This document shows positions 17,247-25,865 of a DNA stretch of 56,942 nt, in pieces. The notes below the pieces were generated by a model, which made no database searches, was not told the DNA's origin, and saw only the letters and a program-made list of their open reading frames with translations. Each line of letters begins with the position of its first letter. The stretch's first letter is position 1. The translations under genes and the position numbers were made by a program. The stretch covers positions 35,560 to 92,501 of the forward strand of contig NZ_PJRP01000024.1 of assembly GCF_002858765.1 (NCBI RefSeq). The letters run 5' to 3'. The DNA comes from Cupriavidus pauculus. GTDB taxonomy: Bacteria; Pseudomonadota; Gammaproteobacteria; Burkholderiales; Burkholderiaceae.

Positions 17247-18749
17247 TTATTCTTCCTGGAACGCTTCTTCGCGCTTCGCCTTGATCGACGGCAGCGCCAC
17301 CACTGCCACCAGCGCGGCTGCGGCAATCAGCAGGCCCAGCGACAGCGGACGGGTGAAGAACACCGTGAACTCGCCACGCGACAGCAGCAGCGTACGGCGG
17401 AAGTTCTCTTCCATCATCGGTCCCAGCACGAAGCCCAGCAGCAGCGGTGCGGGTTCGCACTTGAGCTTCAGGAACAGGTAGCCGATCACACCGAAGGCAG
17501 CCGCCATGAACACGTCGAACGTCTGATTGTTGACCGAGTACACGCCGATGCAGCAGAACGTCAGGATGGCCGGGTACAGGAAGCGGTACGGCACGGTCAG
17601 CAGCTTCACCCAGATGCCAATCATCGGCAGGTTCAGGATGATGAGCATCAGGTTGCCGATCCACATCGAGGCGATCAGGCCCCAGAACAGCGACGGGTTG
17701 CTGGTCATCACCTGCGGGCCCGGCTGGATGTTGTGGATCGTCATCGCGCCCACCATCAGCGCCATCACGGCGTTGGGCGGAATACCCAGCGTCAGCAGCG
17801 GGATGAAAGAGGTCTGTGCCGCGGCGTTGTTCGCCGATTCCGGACCTGCCACGCCTTCGATGGCGCCCTTGCCGAACTCATGTGCGTACTTCGAGGTCTT
17901 CTTTTCCAGCGAGTAGGCTGCAAACGAAGCCAGCGCAGCGCCACCGCCCGGCAGGATACCCAGTGCCGAACCCAGCATCGTGCCGCGCAGCACGGCAGGT
18001 GCCATGCGCTTGAAGTCTTCCTTGGTCGGGAACAGGTTCGTCACCTTGTTCGTGAACGTCTCACGGGCTTCCTTCTGTTCCAGGTTCGCGATGATTTCCG
18101 CGAAACCGAACATACCCATGGCCAGTGCCACGAAGTCAATGCCGTCGGTCAGCTCAGGCACGTCGAACGAGAAACGTGCGGCGCCCGAGTTCACGTCGGT
18201 ACCGATCAGGCCCATTAGCAGGCCCAGCACGATCATTGCCACGGCCTTGGGCAGCGAGCCCGAAGCCAGCACCACGGCACCGATCAGACCCAGCACCATC
18301 AGCGAGAAGTACTCGGCAGGGCCGAACTTGAACGCCAGTTCCGACAGCGGCGTTGCGAAGGCCGCCAGGATCAGCGTGGCCACGCAACCGGCGAAGAACG
18401 AACCCAGGCCAGCGGTAGCCAGTGCCACACCGGCTCGGCCCCGACGTGCCATCTGGTAGCCGTCGATGGTCGTAACCACAGACGACGATTCGCCAGGCAG
18501 GTTCACCAGGATGGCGGTGGTGGAACCACCGTACTGGGCGCCGTAGTAGATACCGGCCAGCATGATCAGCGCGGCCACCGGGGGCAGCGTGTAGGTCACG
18601 GGCAGCAGCATCGCGATGGTCGCCAGCGGGCCCAGGCCCGGCAGCACGCCGATCAGCGTACCGAGCACGCAGCCAAGGAACGCATACGCCAGGTTCTGCA
18701 GGGTCAGTGCCGTGGAGAAGCCCAAGGCAAGGTGTTCAAACAATTCCAT
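17247..18749 (-). CDS. tctA: TctA, large membrane subunit of a tripartite tricarboxylate transporter
   Basis: A 500-aa inner-membrane protein with about 12 hydrophobic segments. TctA-family signatures include GVLPGLGPLATIAMLLP near the N-terminus, GIYYGAQYGGSTTAILVNLP and the internal LGILPGGGAALASFAAY repeat. TctA with TctB forms the secondary transporter that takes up carboxylates delivered by a periplasmic TctC protein. AAGGAG lies upstream of ATG 18749. It follows tctB by 13 bp and ends at a clear terminator. The substrate cannot be read from sequence. Confidence 0.95.
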   Translation of the reverse strand: MELFEHLALGFSTALTLQNLAYAFLGCVLGTLIGVLPGLGPLATIAMLLPVTYTLPPVAALIMLAGIYYGAQYGGSTTAILVNLPGESSSVVTTIDGYQMARRGRAGVALATAGLGSFFAGCVATLILAAFATPLSELAFKFGPAEYFSLMVLGLIGAVVLASGSLPKAVAMIVLGLLMGLIGTDVNSGAARFSFDVPELTDGIDFVALAMGMFGFAEIIANLEQKEARETFTNKVTNLFPTKEDFKRMAPAVLRGTMLGSALGILPGGGAALASFAAYSLEKKTSKYAHEFGKGAIEGVAGPESANNAAAQTSFIPLLTLGIPPNAVMALMVGAMTIHNIQPGPQVMTSNPSLFWGLIASMWIGNLMLIILNLPMIGIWVKLLTVPYRFLYPAILTFCCIGVYSVNNQTFDVFMAAAFGVIGYLFLKLKCEPAPLLLGFVLGPMMEENFRRTLLLSRGEFTVFFTRPLSLGLLIAAAALVAVVALPSIKAKREEAFQEE

Positions 18750-18762
18750 TTGGGGCGACTCC

Positions 18763-19224
18763 TTAACCGGTGATGAAGGCAGGCCACACCGGCATCTGCA
18801 GGTTGATGCCGTACACGAACGCGCCCATGCTGATCAGCACGAGCACGACGCTGTTGAGCAGCGCGCCCTTCCAGCTGAACTCGTGGCTGGCCATCGACGA
18901 GATGATCACCAGCACAAACACCGACAGCACCATGCCGAGCGGCTTGAGCAGCAGGCCGAACAGCACCACCGAACCCAGGATCCACAACAGGATCTTCAGG
19001 TCCCAGCGGGCCAGCTGGTCTTGCTCGCCCTTGGACGACAGGGCGCCGATCGTCACGACCGCGCCCAGCAGTGCAAGCACGAGGCCGAGCAGGAACGGAA
19101 AATATCCGGGACCCATCTTGGCGGCTGTTCCCATGGAATAGCCGCGCGCGACGAAGGAAAAGCTCAGGCCGACCAGAACGAACATCAGGCCGGAGGCAAA
19201 GTCCTTTTGGCTGCGTATGCGCAA
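18763..19224 (-). CDS. tctB: TctB, small membrane subunit of the tripartite tricarboxylate transporter
   Basis: A 153-aa protein with four predicted membrane helices, including SGLMFVLVGLSFSFVARGYS, FPFLLGLVLALLGAVVTIGA and VLVIISSMASHEFSWKGALL. The TctB fold and length fit. I place the start at TTG 19224 (LRIRSQKDFASG) because GAGGAG sits 7 bp upstream on the minus strand; a longer reading to 19305 would add residues unlike the family. No tctC precedes it: the next gene upstream is a MATE exporter. Confidence 0.85.
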   Translation of the reverse strand: MRIRSQKDFASGLMFVLVGLSFSFVARGYSMGTAAKMGPGYFPFLLGLVLALLGAVVTIGALSSKGEQDQLARWDLKILLWILGSVVLFGLLLKPLGMVLSVFVLVIISSMASHEFSWKGALLNSVVLVLISMGAFVYGINLQMPVWPAFITG

Positions 19225-19649
19225 AACGATTCTCCTCAAAGTTGTGAAAGCGGTGCGCGTGGATCGCCGGCTCTGGCACCCCACGCTACGAACGCGCGAA
19301 TGCAAGCACGTTCGACGCGATGGGACGAACGATAAAAATGGGAACTTTCAGCCGCCTTTCATTTGTCTGGGGTTTAGGGTATTCACCGATCCCCTCGTCA
19401 GCAGCCAACTTATTGCATTACATCACGACATGATGTATTTGCCTTGCATCGTGGACAGCGATGCAAGGCAAATGAAAGGCGTGGCAGTAAGAAGAATGAA
19501 AGGAATGATTGCTTGCTGAGGCGGCTACGCGGCGCATGGGGCGTCGCGCAGCTTTCGACTTGCTTACAGCCAGGCTGGGAGCCGAAGTGCAGAGATCATA
19601 TGTGTTGTCATGCAGACCGCTTGATGTATGTGTGCATGGGTCTTTTTGT
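19225..19649. other. Intergenic region with nested inverted repeats, 425 bp
   Basis: No gene is supported. Both flanking genes (tctBA and the MATE gene) run leftward, so the region must hold the end of the MATE transcript and the tctBA promoter. It is less GC-rich than its surroundings and contains the repeat cluster at 19353-19481. AATGAAAGG occurs as direct copies at 19472-19480 and 19496-19504. Confidence 0.6.
19353..19481. repeat. Cluster of three inverted repeats (candidate structured element)
   Basis: Three elements are visible. First, a perfect 15-bp stem with a 7-nt loop: ATTTGCCTTGCATCG (19437-19451) with CGATGCAAGGCAAAT (19459-19473). Second, immediately left of it, TACATCA (19419-19425) with TGATGTA (19431-19437), 5-nt loop. 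Third, an outer 13-bp pair CGCCTTTCATTTG (19353-19365) with CAAATGAAAGGCG (19469-19481). The outer pair overlaps the 3' arm of the 15-bp stem, so the two cannot form fully together. No T-run follows on either strand. Confidence 0.8.
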
Positions 19650-21107
19650 TCAGCGAACTGCTTCCGCACCCGCATCGACGTCCTCGCACGGGCATCCCAT
19701 GCTGGTATCGGGTGCTTGACCCACCGCTTCCGGGTGAGGCGCGGCGGGCAGGATATGGCTGCGTTTCCAGTTGCCGAAGCGGTAATACAGGAAGGCCAGC
19801 ACCACCGACACCACGGACCCCAGCGGAAAGCTCCACCAGATCGATTCGGCGCCGATGCGGTCGCTGAGCCCCCATGCGAACGGCAGGCGGATCACCCACA
19901 TCGAGATGAACAGGATGACCAGCGGCGCCATCACCGCGCCGGTTGCCCGCACCGTGCCAAACACCACGATCGTGAAGCCGAACAGAATGAATGACCAGAG
20001 CACGATGCTGTTGATGTGCTGGGCGATCTCGATTGCCACGCCATCAGTGCCAAGGAAGAGGCCAAGCGAATGGCGATTGAACACGTAGACCAGGGCCACG
20101 AGCGCCCCGGTCATCAGCACGTTGAATAGCAGGCCCACCTGGGTGATGCGCGACACACGCGCCCACAGCCCGGCCCCGACGTTCTGCGCCACCATCGACG
20201 ACACGCTTGCGCCCACGGCCAGCGCCGGCATCTGCACGTAGGTCCACAGTTGCGACGCCACGCCATAGGCGGCTGTCGTCTGCGAGCCGTAGCCATTGAC
20301 CATCGACATCATCACGATGGCCGACGACGAGATCACCACCATTTGCAGCCCCATCGGCAGGCCCTTGGCGACCAGTGCCCGCATGATGCCCATGTCGGGC
20401 TTCAGCAGGGCCAACTGGGTCCGGTGCAGCAGCAGGAAGTGTCGGCGCCGGTAGAGCAGCACGATCATCGCCAACAGACTGGTCAGCTGCGCGATCAGTG
20501 TGGCCAGGGCCGAGCCGGCGATGCCCAGCGCAGGCAGCGGCCCCACGCCGAAGATCAGCACCGGATTCAGGACGACGTCGAGGACGGCCGACAACAGCAT
20601 GAAATAGAACGGCGTGCGCGAATCGCCGGCGCCGCGCAGCGTCATCATCACGAAGTTGTAGAAGTACATGAACGGCAGCGCGACAAAGATGATGCGCAGG
20701 TAAATGATGGCCAGCGGCGCGGCATCGTGTGGCGTCTGCATCGCCGCCAGGATCTGCGGCGTGAAAGCGAAACCGAACGCCGAAGCCAGCACCGAGAGTC
20801 CCACGAAGAACGTGGTGCTGGTGCCCACCACTCGGCGCGCCTCGTCGATGTCGCGCGCGCCGATGGCCTGCCCGATCATGATCGTGTTGGCCATGCTGAT
20901 GCCGAACACCACCCCCAGCAGGAAGAACAGGATGATGTTGGCGTTCGATGTGGCAGTCAGAGCCGCCTCGCCCAGGTAGCGGCCCACCCAGACCGAGTTG
21001 ATCGAGGCATTGAGCGACTGCAGGATGTTGCTGCCCAGCACGGGCAGCGAGAACATCAGCAGCGTGCGGCCGATCGGGCCGGTGGTCAGTCTGGCATCGG
21101 GCTTCAT
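19650..21107 (-). CDS. MATE-family multidrug/metabolite exporter
   Basis: A 485-aa inner-membrane protein with about 12 helices in two MatE repeats. The first repeat opens with GPIGRTLLMFSLPVLGSNIL and SINSVWVGRYLGEAALTATS; the second half contains MGLQMVVISSSAIVMMSMVNGYG. The family exports cationic drugs or metabolites using H+ or Na+. ATG 21107 (MKPDARLTTG) is preferred to ATG 21137, since the extra ten residues are not family-like; neither has a strong ribosome site. The cytosolic tail is short and Pro/Ala-rich. It is divergent from the aldehyde dehydrogenase gene. Confidence 0.92.
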   Translation of the reverse strand: MKPDARLTTGPIGRTLLMFSLPVLGSNILQSLNASINSVWVGRYLGEAALTATSNANIILFFLLGVVFGISMANTIMIGQAIGARDIDEARRVVGTSTTFFVGLSVLASAFGFAFTPQILAAMQTPHDAAPLAIIYLRIIFVALPFMYFYNFVMMTLRGAGDSRTPFYFMLLSAVLDVVLNPVLIFGVGPLPALGIAGSALATLIAQLTSLLAMIVLLYRRRHFLLLHRTQLALLKPDMGIMRALVAKGLPMGLQMVVISSSAIVMMSMVNGYGSQTTAAYGVASQLWTYVQMPALAVGASVSSMVAQNVGAGLWARVSRITQVGLLFNVLMTGALVALVYVFNRHSLGLFLGTDGVAIEIAQHINSIVLWSFILFGFTIVVFGTVRATGAVMAPLVILFISMWVIRLPFAWGLSDRIGAESIWWSFPLGSVVSVVLAFLYYRFGNWKRSHILPAAPHPEAVGQAPDTSMGCPCEDVDAGAEAVR

Positions 21108-21347
21108 AGGGAAATCTGTTTTGCCGCACTGCAGCATGAATTTGCCAGGCGCGACGGATTGGACGAGTCAGTCTAGATCGCGGCCCGGCACCGAGCCACC
21201 GGTGCCCCGCTGACATACAAGGGGCGATTATCGACCAACAATGATCTCTGTGCGCGTTCCGTCGCGACGCGTTAAGCTTGCGTTTTTCCGACCGATCGTT
21301 CGCGGCCGCCGGCCGGCGCGCCGTCCCAACCTGCTCAGGAGACACGC

Positions 21348-22778
21348 ATGGTGTACCAGGATCTCGCCCTCTACATCGATGGAGAATTCGTCAAGGGAGG
21401 CGACCGGCGCGAGCAGGACGTCATCAACCCGGCCACCCAGGAATTGCTCGGCAAGCTGCCGCATGCCAGCAAGGCCGACCTGGACCGCGCGCTGGCCGCC
21501 GCACAGCGCGCTTTCGAAACGTGGAAGAAGACCTCGCCGTTGGAGCGCTCGGCCATCCTGCGCCGCGTAGCAGAACTGACCCGCACGCGCGCGAAGGAAA
21601 TCGGCCGCGATATCACGCTGGACCAGGGCAAGCCGCTGGCCGAAGCCGTGGCGGAAGTCACGATCTGCGCCGAGCACGCCGAATGGCACGCCGAGGAATG
21701 TCGCCGGATCTACGGCCGGGTCATCCCCCCGCGCAACCCCAACGTGCGCCAGATCGTGGTGCGCGAGCCGATTGGCGTCTGTGCCGCGTTCACGCCCTGG
21801 AATTTCCCGTTCAACCAGGCCATCCGCAAGATCGTGGCGGCTATCGGCGCCGGTTGCACGCTGATCCTGAAGGGACCCGAGGATTCGCCCAGTGCCGTGG
21901 TGGCGCTGGCACGCCTGTTCCACGATGCAGGCCTGCCCCCGGGCGTGCTGAACATCGTCTGGGGCGTTCCGAGCGAGGTGTCCACTTACCTGATCGAATC
22001 GCCGATCGTTCGCAAGATCTCGTTCACGGGTTCGGTGCCGGTGGGCAAGCAGCTGGCCGCGATGGCCGGCGCCCATATGAAGCGCGTGACGATGGAACTG
22101 GGCGGCCATTCGCCGGTACTGGTGTTCGATGACGCCGACATCGAGCCGGCCGCCGAGATGCTGGCCCGCTTCAAGCTGCGCAACGCCGGCCAGGTGTGCG
22201 TGTCGCCGACGCGCTTCTACGTCCAGGAAAAGGCGTACGACCGCTTCCTGGCGCGCTTCACCGAGGTGATCGGCTCAATCAAGGTCGGCAACGGCCTGGA
22301 CGACGGTACGCAGATGGGCCCGCTGGCCCACGAGCGCCGCATCGCATCGATGGAACAGTTCCTGGACGACGCCAACCATCGCGGCGGCAAGATCGTGGCC
22401 GGTGGCTCGCGCATCGGTGACAAGGGCTTCTTCTTTGCCCCGACCGTGGTGACCGACCTGCCCGACGACGCCAAGCTGATGGTCGACGAGCCGTTTGGGC
22501 CGGTGGCGCCGGTGACGCGCTTCAAGGACACCGAGGAAGTGCTGCGCCGCGCCAACAGCCTGCCGTTCGGCCTGGCCTCGTACGTGTTCACGAACTCGCT
22601 GAAGACGGCCCACCAAGTCTCGAACGGCCTGGAAGCCGGCATGGTCAATATCAACCATTTCGGCATGGCGCTGTCCGAAACGCCGTTCGGCGGCATCAAG
22701 GACTCCGGCATCGGCAGTGAAGGCGGCCAGGAAACCTTCGACGGCTACCTGGTGACCAAGTTTATTACGCAGGTCTAA
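21348..22778 (+). CDS. NAD(P)-dependent aldehyde dehydrogenase (succinate-semialdehyde dehydrogenase-like)
   Basis: A 476-aa soluble dehydrogenase that should oxidise an aldehyde to the acid. The ALDH signatures are present: TPWNFPFNQAIRKI at the cofactor site, the Rossmann turn FTGSVPVGKQL, the general base Glu in MELGGHSPVLVF and the catalytic Cys in NAGQVCVSPTRFYV. The C-terminal ETPFGGIKDSGIGSEGGQE is typical of the GabD/succinate-semialdehyde group, but substrate range is broad in this family, so no symbol is given. CAGGAG 9 bp before ATG 21348 supports the start. It is apparently monocistronic. Confidence 0.92.
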   Translation: MVYQDLALYIDGEFVKGGDRREQDVINPATQELLGKLPHASKADLDRALAAAQRAFETWKKTSPLERSAILRRVAELTRTRAKEIGRDITLDQGKPLAEAVAEVTICAEHAEWHAEECRRIYGRVIPPRNPNVRQIVVREPIGVCAAFTPWNFPFNQAIRKIVAAIGAGCTLILKGPEDSPSAVVALARLFHDAGLPPGVLNIVWGVPSEVSTYLIESPIVRKISFTGSVPVGKQLAAMAGAHMKRVTMELGGHSPVLVFDDADIEPAAEMLARFKLRNAGQVCVSPTRFYVQEKAYDRFLARFTEVIGSIKVGNGLDDGTQMGPLAHERRIASMEQFLDDANHRGGKIVAGGSRIGDKGFFFAPTVVTDLPDDAKLMVDEPFGPVAPVTRFKDTEEVLRRANSLPFGLASYVFTNSLKTAHQVSNGLEAGMVNINHFGMALSETPFGGIKDSGIGSEGGQETFDGYLVTKFITQV

Positions 22779-22808
22779 GCGTTGCTTGCCGCCCCTTTCC
22801 CGCCTGCT

Positions 22809-22830
22809 GGGAGAGGGGCTCCCCCCTCCC
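22809..22830 (+). terminator. G/C-rich hairpin after the dehydrogenase gene
   Basis: GGGAGAGGGG and CCCCCCTCCC pair with one mismatch, 30 bp after the stop and before the convergent DUF2252 gene. There is no T-run, so this is a weak terminator call. Confidence 0.3.
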
Positions 22831-22876
22831 GCCTTGTCGTTCTGCAGCCCTGCCGCTCAGCCGCGCTTCCGGCCAT

Positions 22877-24070
22877 CTATTTCCCGCCCTTCGCCTTCCT
22901 GTAGTCCTCCGCATAGGTCTTCCACTGCGCCAGCGAGACATCGCGCCCATGCCGGGCCAGCCGTAGCGCCATCGACTGCCAGCGCCCGCCCGCCGCGTAG
23001 TCCTGCAGTTTCTCGATTCGGTCCGCTGCTTGATGGCCGCAGCCTCGCAGATGTGCCCAGGCAGCCGCACGCGCCATGGTGGCCAGCACATCGAGCAACG
23101 CCGCCTTGTTACGGCAATGCACCAGGTCCACGCGATCGGTGGTCGGCTGCAGGCTCTTGACGACAAACGACTCGCGCCTGCCCAGCGAGACATATGACAG
23201 CAGCGCCGGCGAGGCCGCCTGCATGATCTGCTGGGTCGTGACCACGCGCTGGGCGTCGCTGCTCCAGTGCGGCTGATGCCGCTGCAAATCCAGCCAGGCG
23301 CTGGGTGCCGCGCGCTTGATGTCGACCAGCCGTCGCGATGTGGGCAATTGCATGTCGTGGGCCAGCACCACGTAGCGCTCCAGCCCAAGACTGCCCACGC
23401 CGGCCACCCGGCGCGCGGCATCTTCACCGACAAAGCGATGGCCGTGATGCTCCTGCTGCGAGTAGATGGCCAGGATATGCGCGGCGCGCTCGCGCTCATC
23501 GCCATCGGCACGCAGCGCCTTCCGGTCAAGGTTAAGTCGCCGGCGTCCGCCGCGCAGCGTGGTGCGCGCCGCCAGCAGCGCCCCGCGCCGGCGGCGCTTC
23601 ACCTGCCGCAGCAGCGTGGCCACCAGCCCGGTTGCGGTCGCGCGTTCAATCCAGCGCGGCTTGCCGTGGCGCAGGGTGTTTGTGTATTCGCCCAGCATGT
23701 TGGCGCAGGCCACGCGGGCGTCCGCTTCGGACAGCTTGTATTGATGCGCGGCCACCAGCACGCTCGACAACATGCGCACGGCGTCCACGGTGAATGGCGC
23801 CACCAGCGCATCGTCGAAATCGTTCAGATCGAAATACACCAGCCCGTTGTCGCCCTTGAACGACCCGAAATTCTCTACGTGCAGGTCGCCGCAGACATAG
23901 GTGTGGGGCGCATCGAGCCCGATCTCACCCCGCAGCGACGCCGCGTAGAGATGGTTGGTACCCCGAAAGAAAGCGAACGGTTCGGCCGCGATGGCGGCAA
24001 GCTTGAGGGTCAGCCGGTCTGGATCACGGCCATGGTTGTAGAGCAGGATGCTTTCGGTGACGGCGTGCAT
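22877..24070 (-). CDS. DUF2252 protein (kinase-like fold family)
   Basis: A 397-aa soluble protein. DUF2252 hallmarks are clear: FFRGTNHLYA, then CGDLHVENFGSFKG and YFDLNDFDDALVAPF, which resemble the catalytic-loop and DFD-type motifs of aminoglycoside-phosphotransferase-like kinases. A basic middle segment (RQVKRRRRGALLAARTTLRG) and a later VGSLGLERYVVL strand follow. The biochemical role is unknown. It begins 52 bp after the cytochrome oxidase subunit IV gene on the same strand, so it may be co-transcribed, but no functional link is established. Only weak ribosome-site sequence precedes ATG 24070. Confidence 0.88.
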   Translation of the reverse strand: MHAVTESILLYNHGRDPDRLTLKLAAIAAEPFAFFRGTNHLYAASLRGEIGLDAPHTYVCGDLHVENFGSFKGDNGLVYFDLNDFDDALVAPFTVDAVRMLSSVLVAAHQYKLSEADARVACANMLGEYTNTLRHGKPRWIERATATGLVATLLRQVKRRRRGALLAARTTLRGGRRRLNLDRKALRADGDERERAAHILAIYSQQEHHGHRFVGEDAARRVAGVGSLGLERYVVLAHDMQLPTSRRLVDIKRAAPSAWLDLQRHQPHWSSDAQRVVTTQQIMQAASPALLSYVSLGRRESFVVKSLQPTTDRVDLVHCRNKAALLDVLATMARAAAWAHLRGCGHQAADRIEKLQDYAAGGRWQSMALRLARHGRDVSLAQWKTYAEDYRKAKGGK

Positions 24071-24122
24071 AAGCGAGGTCCGTGGTGGAAACGTCGCGGC
24101 GTCCGCCGCCAGCCTGGGGACG

Positions 24123-24479
24123 CTAACGGAAGAACACGCCGCGGGTCAGGAAAGTGTAATCCGCTTCCGCCGCCATGAGCCATACCAGCACCAGCAGGCA
24201 CAGCGGCGGCAGCAGGATCGCACAGATCAGGGCCATCCGTTCCCATGCCATGTGCATGAACACGGCAATGATCAGCCCGGCCTTGAGCACCATGAACAGC
24301 AGAAGGAGGAACCAGCGCAGGTACCCCGACAGGTTGAAGTAGTCCACCATGTACGACATTGTGGACAGCACGAACAGTAGCAGCCACACCTTCAGGTACA
24401 GCTTGATCGAGTGCGACTGCCCGCCGTGCTCCTGGGCCGGCTCGCCGTGCGGTGCCGCTTGGGTTGGTGTCGATGCCAT
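24123..24479 (-). CDS. Cytochrome c oxidase subunit IV (caa3/CyoD-like)
   Basis: A 118-aa inner-membrane protein with a hydrophilic His/Gln-rich N-terminus and three membrane helices (VWLLLFVLSTMSYMVDYF, WFLLLLFMVLKAGLIIAVFM, ICAILLPPLCLLVLVWLM), matching the prokaryotic COX4 family. These small subunits stabilise heme-copper oxidases. TGAGG upstream supports ATG 24479. It follows the subunit III gene by 8 bp and is the last gene of the oxidase cluster. Confidence 0.88.
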   Translation of the reverse strand: MASTPTQAAPHGEPAQEHGGQSHSIKLYLKVWLLLFVLSTMSYMVDYFNLSGYLRWFLLLLFMVLKAGLIIAVFMHMAWERMALICAILLPPLCLLVLVWLMAAEADYTFLTRGVFFR

Positions 24480-24487
24480 GATGCGCC

Positions 24488-25186
24488 TCACCACAGGTAG
24501 AACAGCGCGAAGATGAAGACCCAGACCAGATCCACGAAGTGCCAGTACAGGCCGGCGATCTCCACGGGCTGGTAGTTGCCGCTGACGTCGTAATGGCCAC
24601 GTAGCACCTTGCTGGCGATCACAAGCAGGTAGATCACGCCACACGTCACGTGAAAGCCGTGGAATCCCGTAATCATGAAGAACACGGAGCCGAATTGCGC
24701 AGCGCCATGCGGGTTGCCCCATGGCCGTACCCCTTCCAGAACGATGAGCTTGGTCCATTCAAACGCCTGCATGCAGACAAAGACCTCGCCCAGCCACGCC
24801 GTCACGAACATCAGCTTGGCGCAGTTCATGCGGTCGCGCCGATAAGCGCAGTTCACCGCCATGGCCATCGTGCCGCTGCTGGTGATCAGCGTAAACGTCA
24901 TGATCGCGATCAGCAGCATGGGCACTTGGCGGCCGCCAATGTTCATGCCGAAGAGTTCGGCCACGTTCGGCCAGGGCACCGTGGTGGCGATCCGCACGGT
25001 CATGTAGCCGGTCAGGAAACAGCTGAAGACGAAGGTGTCGGACAGCAGGAAGATCCACATCATCGCCTTGCCCCACGACACCTTGAACGCACGCTGGTCC
25101 GAAGACCAGTCGGCGACCAGGCCGCGCAGCCCACCCGGTGGATGATCGTGCGGCGACGCCGCCGGCGTGGAGAGTTGCGAACTCAT
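24488..25186 (-). CDS. Cytochrome c oxidase subunit III (CoxP-like)
   Basis: A 232-aa protein with an N-terminal cytosolic tail and about six or seven membrane helices. Subunit III signatures include KAMMWIFLLSDTFVFSCFL near the start and the C-terminal GFHGFHVTCGVIYLLVIAS and YWHFVDLVWVFIFALFYLW. ATG 25186 is chosen because AGGGAGGT lies 6 bp upstream; the upstream in-frame start at 25228 lies inside the neighbouring gene. It is the second subunit III-like gene in the operon, an arrangement I recall from the coxMNOP cluster of Bradyrhizobium. Confidence 0.92.
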   Translation of the reverse strand: MSSQLSTPAASPHDHPPGGLRGLVADWSSDQRAFKVSWGKAMMWIFLLSDTFVFSCFLTGYMTVRIATTVPWPNVAELFGMNIGGRQVPMLLIAIMTFTLITSSGTMAMAVNCAYRRDRMNCAKLMFVTAWLGEVFVCMQAFEWTKLIVLEGVRPWGNPHGAAQFGSVFFMITGFHGFHVTCGVIYLLVIASKVLRGHYDVSGNYQPVEIAGLYWHFVDLVWVFIFALFYLW

Positions 25187-25199
25187 CGGTGTACCTCCC

Positions 25200-25865
25200 T
25201 CATCCCCGGCCGCAAATGTAGTTGACAAGCTCGGGTGTCAACCACGCCAGCGCGGCCAGCAGCACAACCCATACCGCCAGTAGAAAGTGCCAGTAGCGGG
25301 CGCAAAGTCCAATGCGAAGCTGCGTGCGCGTGCCGCTGCCACGGTCGAACGCCACGAACGCAAAGCCCACGAGCCCGCCGATCATGTGAAGCCCGTGCAT
25401 CGCCGTGAGCAGGTAGAAGAAGCTGCCGGCCGGATTGCCGGCTGGCACCACATGCGCGGCGTACAGCGCCGACCACGCCCACAACTGCGAACCCACGAAC
25501 GCAGCCGCGCCAAGTCCGCCCAGGCGCAACGCTCCCCGTGCCTGGGCCATCCTGCCGGCGCTGGCAGCCCGAGACGCCACCGCCATTGCTACGCAGGCCG
25601 CCGCCAGAAAGACCGTCGACAGCCAGACCTGCCACGGCAGGGCAATCCGGTGCCAGTCCGGACTGTCCATGCGCATGATGTACGCGGCAAGGAACAGCGT
25701 GAACAGCGCCGTCACCACGCCCATGAAGACCCACAGGCCCGTGCTGCCCGGTGCGCTCTGGCCATGGCCGTGCATGGCATCGCCACCCGCGCCGCTGCCC
25801 GGCGAATCGGGGGACACACGAAACACGCCGGCACGCGCGTCGGCGGCAATCGGATCGGCATTCAT
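25200..25865 (-). CDS. Cytochrome c oxidase subunit III-like (CoxO-like)
   Basis: A 221-aa protein with a soluble His/Gly-rich N-terminus (to about residue 40) and about five membrane helices. Subunit III features are FYLLTAMHGLHMIGGLVGF and ARYWHFLLAVWVVLLAALAW; it is more divergent than the other subunit III gene. It overlaps the subunit I stop by 4 bp and has GGGGAG before ATG 25865. The frame stays open far upstream inside subunit I, but that part is a shadow. It probably contributes to the same oxidase as its neighbours. Confidence 0.88.
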   Translation of the reverse strand: MNADPIAADARAGVFRVSPDSPGSGAGGDAMHGHGQSAPGSTGLWVFMGVVTALFTLFLAAYIMRMDSPDWHRIALPWQVWLSTVFLAAACVAMAVASRAASAGRMAQARGALRLGGLGAAAFVGSQLWAWSALYAAHVVPAGNPAGSFFYLLTAMHGLHMIGGLVGFAFVAFDRGSGTRTQLRIGLCARYWHFLLAVWVVLLAALAWLTPELVNYICGRG

